Source: an uncultured Ruminiclostridium sp. (lineage in GTDB: Bacteria > Bacillota > Clostridia > Oscillospirales > Ruminococcaceae). From it: 64,000 nt of DNA. Position 1 is the stretch's first letter; every line of letters begins with the position of its first letter. The position numbers were made by a program, and so were the translations under genes. The notes under the pieces were generated by a model. It had not been told where the DNA came from. It saw only the letters and a program-made list of their open reading frames with translations, and ran no database searches. The stretch is from assembly GCA_947629925.1 (NCBI GenBank), contig CANRFO010000010.1, forward strand, positions 1-64,000. Reading direction: 5' to 3'. This document shows positions 1-6,954 of this stretch, one piece after another.

Positions 1-85
1 TTTTCTTTCTCAACTTTCAGTCAGCTTTTTTATTTACTGCCTTTTGGCTTTTTTGTTGAGTTTTGCTCTTATCTATATTTAATTT

Positions 86-114
86 ATTATACCATATGTA
101 AATGTACTTGTCAA
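86..114 (-). promoter_or_regulatory. Sigma-A-type promoter reading leftward out of the window
   Basis: On the minus strand TTGACA (109-114) and TATAAT (86-91) are separated by exactly 17 bases, a perfect vegetative promoter. It fires to the left, so bases 1-78 are the untranslated leader of a gene outside the window. No start codon with a ribosome site is visible in that leader. Confidence 0.75.
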
Positions 115-142
115 GCGCAAATGAAATTTTTTACAAAATCTC

Positions 143-171
143 TTGAAATCGGCGGCGGGTTTTGCTATAAT
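143..171 (+). promoter_or_regulatory. Promoter of the Fe-S scaffold / GGGtGRT pair
   Basis: TTGAAA (143-148), a 17-base spacer and TATAAT (166-171), about 45 bases before the first gene. Back to back with the leftward promoter at 86-114. The ribosome site AAAGGAG lies near 199-205. Confidence 0.8.
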
Positions 172-216
172 ATTTAAAGGACATTCCAATAAAATCCGAA
201 AGGAGCTTTTAAGAGC

Positions 217-915
217 ATGAGTTGCAGTTATTCACACGAAGTAGAACAAATGTGCGTTGTCACAAAAGGTCCTAAGCACGGCCCCGCTCCCATTCCCGAA
301 GAAGGAAAATGGGTAAAGGCTTATCAGATCAGCGACATCAGCGGTCTTACACACGGTATCGGCTGGTGCGCTCCTCAGCAGGGCACCTGCAAGCTGACAC
401 TGAACGTTAAGGACGGTATTATCGAAGAGGCGCTGGTAGAGACTATCGGCTGCTCGGGTATGACACATTCCGCTGCTATGGCGGCTGAAGTTCTTCCCGG
501 AAAGACCATTCTGGAGGCGCTGAACACCGACCTTGTGTGCGACGCTATCAACGTTGCCATGAGAGAGCTGTTTTTGCAGATAGTTTACGGCCGTACACAG
601 ACCGCGTTCTCCGAAAACGGTCTGCCCATAGGCGCAGGACTTGAGGACCTGGGCAAGGGTCTGCGTTCTCAGGTAGGCACTATCTTCTCCACAAAGGCGA
701 AGGGCGTTCGTTATATGGAAATGGCAGAGGGCTACATAACCTCTCTGGGTCTTGATGAAAACGGTGAAGTTATCGGCTATCAGTTTGTAAAGGTCGGAAA
801 GATGCTGGAGGACATTCGTCACGGCAAGACTCCTGATGAAGCATACAAGGCAAACTGCGGTCAGTACGGCAGATACGACGAGGCGGTCAAGAAGATCGAT
901 CCTCGTGAAGAATAA
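217..915 (+). CDS. NifU-like iron-sulfur cluster assembly scaffold protein (partner of GGGtGRT protein)
   Basis: A 232-residue soluble protein related to the NifU/IscU N-terminal scaffold fold. Seen: an early WCAPQQGTCK segment (Cys 51 and 58) and the TIGCSGMTHSAA segment typical of the cluster-binding loop, plus further cysteines (for example in LVCDA and ANCGQYG). In several Clostridia this family is encoded next to a GGGtGRT protein, as here: the stop is 18 bases before the next start and both share one promoter. The natural inference is transient Fe-S cluster building with sulfur from a cysteine desulfurase; one is encoded far away at 47.8 kb. The exact client is unknown. The start is supported by an AAAGGAG about 11 bases upstream, slightly long spacing. 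Confidence 0.8.
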   Translation: MSCSYSHEVEQMCVVTKGPKHGPAPIPEEGKWVKAYQISDISGLTHGIGWCAPQQGTCKLTLNVKDGIIEEALVETIGCSGMTHSAAMAAEVLPGKTILEALNTDLVCDAINVAMRELFLQIVYGRTQTAFSENGLPIGAGLEDLGKGLRSQVGTIFSTKAKGVRYMEMAEGYITSLGLDENGEVIGYQFVKVGKMLEDIRHGKTPDEAYKANCGQYGRYDEAVKKIDPREE

Positions 916-933
916 GGGAAAGGAGAACAGATC

Positions 934-1932
934 ATGGCTAAATTTGAAGGACAGGAAAGACGCATGAATAAGATCAATGCGTGTCTTGAAACTCTTGGTA
1001 TGAAGGAAATCGAAGAAGCAAGAGATCTTTGCCTTTCCAAGGGAATAAATGTTGAAGAGATAGTTAAGGGCGTTCAGCCTATCGCTTTTGAAAATGCGGT
1101 TTGGGCTTACACTCTGGGAACCGCTATCGCTCTCAAGAGAGGGATAAAGAAGGCTTCCGACGCCGCCGCCGCTATCGGCGAGGGCTTGCAGGCGTTCTGC
1201 GTTCCCGGCTCCGTTGCTGAGAACAGAAAGGTGGGCTTAGGTCACGGCAATCTGGGCAAAATGCTGCTGGAGGAGGACACTCAGTGCTTCTGCTTCCTGG
1301 CAGGTCACGAATCATTTGCCGCTGCTGAAGGCGCTATCGGTATTGCAAGAACTGCAAACAAGGCAAGAAAAAATCCTCTGAGAGTTATACTCAACGGTCT
1401 GGGCAAGGACGCCGCTTACATAATCTCCCGTATCAACGGCTTTACTTATGTTGAGACTGACTATGACATTCCCAACGACGAGCTGAAGATAGTTCGTGAA
1501 GTTGCTTTCTCCGACGGCGACAAGGCTAAGGTTCGCTGCTACGGCGCGAACGACGTTACAGAAGGCGTTGCTATAATGAGAAAAGAGGGCGTTGAGGTTT
1601 CAATTACAGGTAACTCCACTAACCCCACCCGTTTCCAGCACCTTGTAGCAGGCACTTACAAGAAGTGGGCTATCGAAAACGGAAAGAAGTATTTCTCCGT
1701 TGCATCAGGCGGCGGCACGGGACGTACACTGCACCCCGATAACGTTGCGGCAGGTCCTGCTTCCTACGGTCTGACCGACTCTATGGGCCGTATGCACGGC
1801 GACGCTCAGTTCGCAGGTTCTTCCTCAGTTCCCGCTCATGTTGAGATGATGGGACTTATCGGAATGGGCAATAACCCGATGGTTGGCGCTACCGTGGCTT
1901 GCGCTGTTGCGGTTGAAGAGGCTAATAAGTAA
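934..1932 (+). CDS. GGGtGRT family protein
   Basis: A 332-residue protein that carries the family's name motif SGGGTGRTLHPDN near residues 255-267. The family is conserved in anaerobic Firmicutes and some archaea but has no established reaction. Glycine-rich stretches (GLGHGNLGKML, GMGNNPMVGATVA) suggest a nucleotide- or cofactor-binding soluble enzyme, which is inference. It is co-transcribed with the NifU-like gene upstream and has its own good ribosome site (AAGGAGA), so a Fe-S related role is likely by context. It is complete, ending in a strong terminator 25 bases later. Confidence 0.85.
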   Translation: MAKFEGQERRMNKINACLETLGMKEIEEARDLCLSKGINVEEIVKGVQPIAFENAVWAYTLGTAIALKRGIKKASDAAAAIGEGLQAFCVPGSVAENRKVGLGHGNLGKMLLEEDTQCFCFLAGHESFAAAEGAIGIARTANKARKNPLRVILNGLGKDAAYIISRINGFTYVETDYDIPNDELKIVREVAFSDGDKAKVRCYGANDVTEGVAIMRKEGVEVSITGNSTNPTRFQHLVAGTYKKWAIENGKKYFSVASGGGTGRTLHPDNVAAGPASYGLTDSMGRMHGDAQFAGSSSVPAHVEMMGLIGMGNNPMVGATVACAVAVEEANK

Positions 1933-1956
1933 GAGTTAACAGGTTTTAAATATTTA

Positions 1957-1987
1957 AACGTCCCTGCGGTGACAGGGACGTTTTTGT
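1957..1987 (+). terminator. Rho-independent terminator of the scaffold/GGGtGRT operon
   Basis: Perfect 10-bp stem AACGTCCCTG / CAGGGACGTT around a 6-base loop, followed by TTTTTGTTTTT. Confidence 0.9.
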
Positions 1988-2026
1988 TTTTATAATTATT
2001 ACTTTCGGCAGCTTGTTTTGCTGCGC

Positions 2027-2351
2027 TCATAGGAAGATAAAACCTGTTATCAATATTACAGAGACAGCTATGCGGACGATATGGTGCTGAATGTGAAAGC
2101 TTCCGCTTTTAAGACCATTGAAAACTGCGGCGAAACAAATCGCCCCGCAGCCAAACAGTGCAAAAATAAAATCGAATGACTGCTTTGCAATACCGCAAAT
2201 CACTGCGCCTGCTAAAATAAGAGAACCTATTATCATCAGAACCTCCTGGAAAAGCTTTTTTGTCGGCTTTGAACCGTCTGACGGCGGCAAAGCAGTGCAA
2301 AGCGGCGAAAGCGATGCTCAGAATGTAAAGCGCTATTCTTAATATATCCAC
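2027..2351 (-). pseudogene. Small membrane protein gene split by a one-base shift in an A6 run
   Basis: Reading minus from a GTG at 2351 that directly follows the TAA of the amidohydrolase gene, the first frame gives MDILRIALYILSIAFAALHC, a hydrophobic helix, then RFKADKK, after which it turns into basic non-membrane sequence and stops at 2109. One base further on, the second frame continues as KKLFQEVLMIIGSLILAGAV plus two more hydrophobic helices to 2027. The two meet at an A6 run (plus-strand T run 2256-2261); with five As the whole would be one protein of about 107 residues with three or four helices. Alternatively the second part is its own 69-residue gene from the ATG at 2236, which has an excellent AGGAGG five bases upstream. 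No family recognised. Confidence 0.5.
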
Positions 2352-3155
2352 TTAATTGTCCTCCACGCCAAGCAGCTTGCAGGCGGTGTTGTACATCACC
2401 TTTTCCCTGTCCTCGTCGGAAAGGTCGATAGCCTCCATATGTTTAAGCTCGTCAACGACGCTCCACATAGGATAATCCGTGCCGAACATCACACGGTCGG
2501 GGGTGAAGGCTTTGATGTAATCAAGGGCAGTTTCGGGGGAGAGGGCATAGAGGGAGCTGCTGGTGTCAACGTAAACGTTGGGGTTGTCCGCAAGGTAGTG
2601 CTTGCCCTCCGCCCACTCACTCCATGCGCCGAAATGAGCAGCTATGGCTATCAGCTTTGGGAAGTCTTTCAAGGCGTTGGCAAGGCGTTTCGGTGAGGAA
2701 CGGTCGTAGCGATAATCCCCTGTGTGGAACAGAATGGGAAGCCTGCCTTCGGCTGCCTCGTAAATGTCATATGCTTTGCGGTCGTCTATTTTGAAATCCT
2801 GAAAGTCGGGGTGGAGCTTTATTCCCTTTAAGCCGAGGGAAATCGCCCTGTCTATCTCATCTCTTATCTCTTCCCTGCTCATAAGGGGGTGGAGGGAGCA
2901 GAAGCCCACGAACATATCAGGGTGTTCAGAAACGCTTTTGGAGATAAAGTTGTTTATGCTCTGGACCTGGGCGGGGGTTGTGGCGACCGACTGGACAAGG
3001 CACTTTGATACTCCGACTTTGGAATAGAGGTTTATAAGGGAATCCACCGTGCCGTCAAAGTCCATGTGAAGGTCGTAGAATTTGCCGATGTTGACAGACG
3101 CTTTTGCGGCTATCTTTTCGGGGAAAATGTGAACGTGTGCATCAAATATTTTCAA
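2352..3155 (-). CDS. Amidohydrolase family (TIM-barrel metal-dependent hydrolase)
   Basis: A 267-residue protein with the amidohydrolase-2 pattern: DAHVHIFP at the N-terminus (metal ligands His 7 and His 9), FHTGDY and AAHFGAW in the middle, and FGTDYPMW near the C-terminus giving the last metal-binding Asp. This family hydrolyses or decarboxylates small cyclic substrates; the substrate cannot be told from sequence. Cytosolic, no signal peptide. The stop codon abuts the GTG of the small membrane gene downstream (TAAGTG), so those two are translationally coupled. The 267-residue length is normal for the family. Confidence 0.85.
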   Translation of the reverse strand: MKIFDAHVHIFPEKIAAKASVNIGKFYDLHMDFDGTVDSLINLYSKVGVSKCLVQSVATTPAQVQSINNFISKSVSEHPDMFVGFCSLHPLMSREEIRDEIDRAISLGLKGIKLHPDFQDFKIDDRKAYDIYEAAEGRLPILFHTGDYRYDRSSPKRLANALKDFPKLIAIAAHFGAWSEWAEGKHYLADNPNVYVDTSSSLYALSPETALDYIKAFTPDRVMFGTDYPMWSVVDELKHMEAIDLSDEDREKVMYNTACKLLGVEDN

Positions 3156-3193
3156 AACGTCAGCTTCTTTCTTTTTTTATTTTAATGACGGGG

Positions 3194-3667
3194 TCATTCT
3201 TTTAACTTTGTTATTTTCGGAGTTTCATTGGCTATTACATCAATTATGTGGTTTTCAGTATATATACCGTAGTGTTTTCTTTTTGATCTTGTATTTTCAG
3301 AATCAAAATCACAGATAACACTTTCATAATAATCAAGCAGTTTTGATTTTTCAAATATGATCAAGTATTTTCCTTTTCTTATTTCAGAATCATCAAAACA
3401 AGTATAGCTTTCATTTCTGCATTGATAAACAATATACTCATTAAATCTGATCTCATACATATTGTTCAAATCCGCAATCACTCGGGTGGCGTCGGAAATT
3501 ATTTCGTTAAGTAACGGATTATCATAATTCGGTTTGCTTTTTATCGGTACAGGCAAAGCAATAATGATACTAAGCTGATTATCCTGATTTTCAGTTATGG
3601 AAATCACAAATGGAGCAAGTCGGCTGTACTTATTTATTTCTTCGTTTACAGTTCCGAATTCTAACAT
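3194..3667 (-). CDS. Hypothetical protein of the AT-rich cassette block
   Basis: 157 residues, mixed alpha/beta by eye, no signal peptide or membrane segment, no family recognised. Its codons are markedly AT-rich compared with the housekeeping genes around it. It is the last of three unrelated small minus-strand genes that each follow a copy of the same leader (3687-3732 here). AGAGGTAAC before the ATG serves as ribosome site. Cassette position suggests an immunity, antitoxin or phage-defence accessory type of gene, but that is only inference from arrangement. Confidence 0.6.
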   Translation of the reverse strand: MLEFGTVNEEINKYSRLAPFVISITENQDNQLSIIIALPVPIKSKPNYDNPLLNEIISDATRVIADLNNMYEIRFNEYIVYQCRNESYTCFDDSEIRKGKYLIIFEKSKLLDYYESVICDFDSENTRSKRKHYGIYTENHIIDVIANETPKITKLKE

Positions 3668-3686
3668 AACGTTACCTCTAAATCAC

Positions 3687-3732
3687 TATCTGTCTGTTAT
3701 TCTGCTCAATAAAAAATTAAACCGTTCAATTT
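3687..3732 (-). repeat. Cassette leader repeat, copy A
   Basis: Imperfect copy of the leader that precedes each of the three small genes. On the minus strand its core reads TTTATTGAGCAGAATAACAG. It also includes a TTGAACGGTTTAA segment resembling the very end of the gene at 4151-4699, so the repeated unit spans an old gene end plus leader. Confidence 0.7.
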
Positions 3733-3752
3733 GTATAGGAATCAGAAGTTAT

Positions 3753-4094
3753 CTATACAGGAACATTATTTGCATTTATTGATACTGCATCTGTATTTTG
3801 AGTTGCCCAATCAATAACTTTTTCAACAAATTTTGGTGTGATAACATCAGGGATATCAAATGGTAGCAAATATCTGTTCCAAAGCCCATTTGTCCGTTTT
3901 GTTTGAAATATTCTGCCCTTGCTTATCACATAGGGAATTTTTCTTGTTTGAAGCGGACAAGACAAAATCATATATTTATCATTTGACACTATGTTCAAAG
4001 CATTGTCTCCTGTATCGTCGTCCAAAGTAACATACCATATATATGTCTGACCGCCAACAATTATTTTTCGTCTTCCTTTGGTGCGTACGCTCAT
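3753..4094 (-). CDS. Hypothetical protein, middle gene of the cassette block
   Basis: 113 residues beginning MSVRTKGRRKIIVGGQTYIW, with alternating beta-strand pattern (YVTLDDDTGDNALNIVS, YMILSCPL) and a helical C-terminal third (TPKFVEKVIDWATQN). I have an impression of similar orphan proteins across Firmicutes but cannot name a family. No signal peptide, cytosolic. It follows leader repeat copy B and has AGAGG about 10 bases before the ATG. AT-rich like its two neighbours. Confidence 0.65.
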   Translation of the reverse strand: MSVRTKGRRKIIVGGQTYIWYVTLDDDTGDNALNIVSNDKYMILSCPLQTRKIPYVISKGRIFQTKRTNGLWNRYLLPFDIPDVITPKFVEKVIDWATQNTDAVSINANNVPV

Positions 4095-4122
4095 AGTGCA
4101 TAACCTCTGTAAAAATTCGATT

Positions 4123-4167
4123 TATCTGTTTATTCCGCTCAATAAAAAATTTAGCCGTTCAAATTGG
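4123..4167 (-). repeat. Cassette leader repeat, copy B
   Basis: Minus-strand core TTTATTGAGCGGAATAAACA, nearly identical to copies A and C. Its first bases overlap the stop codon of the gene at 4151-4699. Confidence 0.75.
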
Positions 4168-4699
4168 CATTGATCTCTTCCAGTATTTCAACTACTGTTA
4201 TGACCCCGTCTACAAGCATTTCTTCAATGGGCTTTTCATCAGATCTGTCAGAGCCGTTTTCCCAATATAATTCAGCGAGACGCAGATTTTCCGCTTTATC
4301 TGTCCGCCCGTCAAAACACTTTGCAGCATCCCCGATAAAGCAATTACCTTGTATTTCAAGCTTTACAATGCTGTATGTGGGTCTTCCGATCTCTGCAAAA
4401 TATTTTCCCCAGTTTTTTGCCTCTTCAAAGGTTTTTGACACATACAGGCAGCTCATTCTTGACGGGTACTGAGGATATTTCTTTTTGCGCACTTCTTCCA
4501 ATGCCAATTCCCGTAAAGCGACCGAGGTGTGATGTTCTAACTTTGTTTCATCATATTTCTCAGGATTATCATATATATCATTCACAATGGTAAGTTTGTC
4601 ATATACTCTTTGGTATACTCCGCTATGGTGCGAATCGTCAAATATAATCTTTTGCCCGACATACATAGGTCTGTCTGTTACAACATGAAAAGCGTACAT
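4151..4699 (-). CDS. DUF2441-like hypothetical protein, first gene of the cassette block
   Basis: 182 residues starting MYAFHVVTDRPMYVGQKIIF, an N-terminus I associate with DUF2441 proteins, a family without known function whose opening (HVVTD, VGQKIIFD, HSGVYQRV) is reminiscent of ADP-ribosyl-transferase-fold or immunity-type proteins. Later segments SCLYVSKTFEEAKNWGKYF and TYSIVKLEIQGNCFIGDA are well conserved in my recollection of the family. Cytosolic. Placed after leader repeat copy C; terminates inside copy B. Family assignment is tentative; function unknown. Confidence 0.6.
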   Translation of the reverse strand: MYAFHVVTDRPMYVGQKIIFDDSHHSGVYQRVYDKLTIVNDIYDNPEKYDETKLEHHTSVALRELALEEVRKKKYPQYPSRMSCLYVSKTFEEAKNWGKYFAEIGRPTYSIVKLEIQGNCFIGDAAKCFDGRTDKAENLRLAELYWENGSDRSDEKPIEEMLVDGVITVVEILEEINANLNG

Positions 4700-4726
4700 T
4701 TTATCTGTCTCCCAATAAAGTCTGAT

Positions 4727-4761
4727 CTATCTGTTTATTCCGCTCAATAAAGCATTTTACC
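4727..4761 (-). repeat. Cassette leader repeat, copy C
   Basis: Minus-strand core CTTTATTGAGCGGAATAAAC. A second, partial copy (CTTTATTGGGAGACAGATAA) sits between it and the ATG at 4699, so this leader itself looks tandemly duplicated. Confidence 0.7.
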
Positions 4762-4837
4762 ATAAAAAGGGGGCGTTGTCAATCGTGATTCGGAGCAGTA
4801 TTCGGAAAATCATCATTTCGCTTTGCAGAAAAAGCGG

Positions 4838-4866
4838 TTGACAAAAATTTTTCCGTATGGTAAAAT
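4838..4866 (+). promoter_or_regulatory. Promoter of the 4.9 kb unknown gene
   Basis: TTGACA (4838-4843), 17-base spacer, TAAAAT (4861-4866), about 75 bases upstream of the coding start. Confidence 0.75.
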
Positions 4867-4943
4867 AATTCTGTACAGGGGACGGCACCCATTACAAAAA
4901 ACAGCGTACGACAATTCAATATTTCACAAGGGGGAAGATACCC

Positions 4944-6134
4944 ATAGCAAAAAACGTAATTGTGAAGGACGAATTTGGTAATTTTCTCGGTAATACCTAC
5001 CCTAAAAGAGCTAAAGGACTAATAAAAAAAGGGCGGGCTGAGAAGGTCAGTGAGTACGAAATTCGTCTTGTGGACAGTTCAGCTCCGCCCGATACGGAGG
5101 ATAATATGAAACTTTTCAATATCACTGACAACAATAATGAAACCATTACCGTTTCCGCTGAGACAGGCGAAGTCATTGAAACCGCCGCAAGCGACATTCC
5201 CAAAACGCCTGAGACAGGCGAGGTCATTGAAAACACCGCAAGCGACATTCCCGAAACGCCTGAAAAGCAGACTGAAAACGCAGATGAGAAAAAGGCGAAA
5301 ACACTTTTTTTCAACGCAAGGGAATGGAAGCCCAGCAAGGAATACGACAAAACTGTGGCCACCCGTTCCTTTATCACAGACCCGTTCGGAAAGCTGACTG
5401 AGGCCTATATGATAGGCGACTGGGACTGGCACTGGTCGCAGATAGAAACGGCGGAGCTTGTGCTGGAAAAGAATACGGACTATGAATTCGTGTTCTGGCT
5501 CAACGGCGGAGAGAATGACAGAAATCAGGAGACCTGCCGACTTGAGATAGTTTTCGACGCAGATAACGAAAACCGCTCTATCTACAATCTCAACCGCAAT
5601 TTTATCAGGTACGAAAGGCATTATAAGGGCTGGTACCTTTACAGGATACCTTTCAATACGGGCGACGCCTGCTACACAAAGCTGAGATTTGTCGCAATGG
5701 CGGCTTGCGCCACCGTTATGCACGCAGACGAGCCTGAAAGCTATGTAGACCTGCCTGAGGATCCCGCTCCCACGGGACTGCCGCAAAGGCACAACATATT
5801 TTTCGGCGAGGGATTTCCAAGAAACGCCCGCTGGTCGAAGGACGCATTCCCCGATATGAAAGAGGAGCAGCAAAATAAAGCTGATCAGAACACTTTCAAC
5901 GAGGAGCAGCAAAATAAAGCTGATCAGAACACTTTCAACTTTGACTTTTTCGGAGGAGCAGATGCAGATTCCATACGCAGGACAGTTATGGAACGTATCC
6001 AGGAGGAGCTTGAGGACGAGTTCGACGTGGACGATATTGCGGATGAAGTGGCGGAAGAGGTAATGGATAACATTGACGTTGACGCTATAAGAGATAAGAT
6101 AATCCAAAGTATCAGGGACAGTTTTAAGATGTAA
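4944..6134 (+). CDS. Unknown acidic protein with KNVIVKDEFGN start motif and internal duplications; apparent AUA start
   Basis: About 396 residues. The best ribosome site, AAGGGGGAAG (4928-4937), is placed six bases before ATA at 4944, not before any ATG; from there the protein reads IAKNVIVKDEFGNFLGNTYP, matching a lead-in (MAKN-I/V-VKDEFGN..G.TYPKRAKGLIKKGRAE) I recall from other Ruminococcus-type proteins. The first ordinary start is GTG at 4962, which would cut this motif. Then come a linker with two 17-residue repeats, a beta-rich middle domain of roughly 190 residues with conserved aromatic residues (DWDWHWSQIE, YEFVFWLNGGEN, RHYKGWYLYRIP) that resembles a carbohydrate-binding-like sandwich, a 13-residue exact tandem duplication, and a very acidic helical tail (EELEDEFDVDDIADEVAEEV). 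No signal peptide. Function unknown. Confidence 0.7.
   Translation: MAKNVIVKDEFGNFLGNTYPKRAKGLIKKGRAEKVSEYEIRLVDSSAPPDTEDNMKLFNITDNNNETITVSAETGEVIETAASDIPKTPETGEVIENTASDIPETPEKQTENADEKKAKTLFFNAREWKPSKEYDKTVATRSFITDPFGKLTEAYMIGDWDWHWSQIETAELVLEKNTDYEFVFWLNGGENDRNQETCRLEIVFDADNENRSIYNLNRNFIRYERHYKGWYLYRIPFNTGDACYTKLRFVAMAACATVMHADEPESYVDLPEDPAPTGLPQRHNIFFGEGFPRNARWSKDAFPDMKEEQQNKADQNTFNEEQQNKADQNTFNFDFFGGADADSIRRTVMERIQEELEDEFDVDDIADEVAEEVMDNIDVDAIRDKIIQSIRDSFKM
5160..5261 (+). repeat. Two 51-bp in-frame tandem repeats
   Basis: Copies at 5160-5210 and 5211-5261 differ at only a few bases and encode ETGEVIETAASDIPKTP and ETGEVIENTASDIPETP. Located in the linker after the N-terminal motif. Confidence 0.9.
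5862..5939 (+). repeat. Exact 39-bp tandem duplication
   Basis: Bases 5862-5900 and 5901-5939 are identical and encode EEQQNKADQNTFN twice, in frame. Exact identity implies a recent slip or unequal crossover. Confidence 0.95.
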
Positions 6135-6137
6135 TGA

Positions 6138-6176
6138 TACAAAGACCCGTGAGTTTAATGCTCACGGGTCTTTGTA
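6138..6176. terminator. Bidirectional terminator between the unknown gene and sfsA
   Basis: Perfect 16-bp stem (6138-6153 with 6161-6176) around a 7-base loop TTTAATG. Its ends are AAA-rich on one side and TTT-rich on the other, so it can serve both converging genes. The TGA of sfsA (6162-6164) lies inside the stem. Confidence 0.8.
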
Positions 6177-6848
6177 CAGCTTTATCTCAACTTCGCTGTC
6201 GGCGGTCATTGAGTCGGGAGTAACTATGCAGTCCACCGCTTTTATCAGGACGCCCTGTTTTGCGGCGTTTCGCAGAGCCTGCCCGAATTCGGGGTGGGTG
6301 TTGTCATTGGGAGAAAAGGAAGTTACGCCTTTCATCTGGATAATAAAGAGCAGGCAGGCTTTGTAACCGTTACGGGCGGCGTTTATAAGCTCGTTTATGT
6401 GCTTTACGCCGCGAAGAGTGGGAGCGTCGGGAAAAAGGGCTTTTCCCTGTTCCTCCAAGGTCACGCCCTTAACTTCTATGAGCCATTTCTCATCATTACT
6501 CTCAACGTAAAAATCTATGCGGGAGGAGCCGTAGGTGTACTCGGGCTGTATGTATGCGTTCCTGCCGAAACGCTTTCTCAGGTATTCGGCGGCGGCTTTG
6601 TTGGGAGCGGCGCTGTCCATATTTATCAGCAGATCTCCCTTTTGCACGGCGATAAGGTCGAATTTTGTCTTTCGGGCGGGGTTATCGGAAATTTCAAGAT
6701 AAACGGCGGCGTCAGGGGTGAGGAGCTCTTTACAGCGGCCCGTGTTCTTGACGTGGCATATCTCGGTTTTGCCGTTTATTTCAACGTTGGCGATAAAGCG
6801 GTTGGGGCGGGAGATAAATCTGCCGCTTACGATATTGTTGTATTTCAT
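6162..6848 (-). CDS. sfsA: SfsA family DNA/RNA-binding nuclease-like protein
   Basis: 228 residues, the usual SfsA length. Conserved blocks: RFIANVEINGK and CHVKNTGRCKELL in the N-terminal OB-like half, then SSRIDFYVE and WLIEVKGVTLE, which form the Asp and Glu-x-Lys positions of the PD-(D/E)xK-like core, and HPEFGQALRNAAKQGV at the C-terminus. E. coli SfsA was first linked to maltose gene expression; homologues are described as sugar fermentation stimulation proteins with nuclease-like folds. The biological substrate remains unsure. Monocistronic, with its own promoter (6878-6906) and terminator. Confidence 0.92.
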   Translation of the reverse strand: MKYNNIVSGRFISRPNRFIANVEINGKTEICHVKNTGRCKELLTPDAAVYLEISDNPARKTKFDLIAVQKGDLLINMDSAAPNKAAAEYLRKRFGRNAYIQPEYTYGSSRIDFYVESNDEKWLIEVKGVTLEEQGKALFPDAPTLRGVKHINELINAARNGYKACLLFIIQMKGVTSFSPNDNTHPEFGQALRNAAKQGVLIKAVDCIVTPDSMTADSEVEIKLYKDP

Positions 6849-6877
6849 TTGTGTACTTCCCTTTTAGGTTTGGGAAA

Positions 6878-6906
6878 AGTATAGCATTTTATGGGGCGGG
6901 TGTCAA
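6878..6906 (-). promoter_or_regulatory. Promoter of sfsA
   Basis: Minus strand TTGACA (6901-6906), 17-base spacer, TATACT (6878-6883), about 30 bases before the start codon. Confidence 0.75.
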
Positions 6907-6911
6907 GGCAG

Positions 6912-6943
6912 AAAAATAACCCTGCATAAAAATTATGCAGGGT
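6912..6943 (-). terminator. Terminator of spoVT
   Basis: 11-bp stem ACCCTGCATAA / TTATGCAGGGT, three-base loop, followed on the minus strand by TATTTTTC. Confidence 0.85.
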
Positions 6944-6954
6944 CATTTTTTGAT

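Noticed and set aside
2240-2270. Programmed frameshift site in the A6 run
   Set aside because: The needed shift is +1 (or -2), which does not fit the usual -1 slippery heptamer; an indel or two genes explains it better.
3194-4761. Prophage remnant or integron
   Set aside because: No integrase, no phage structural genes and no attC-like structure; only the shared leader is seen.
5079-6107. Long open frame of about 342 codons on the minus strand opposite the 4.9 kb gene
   Set aside because: Its codons mirror the plus-strand gene, it has no ribosome site, and the plus frame has the promoter, terminator and a recognisable N-terminal motif.
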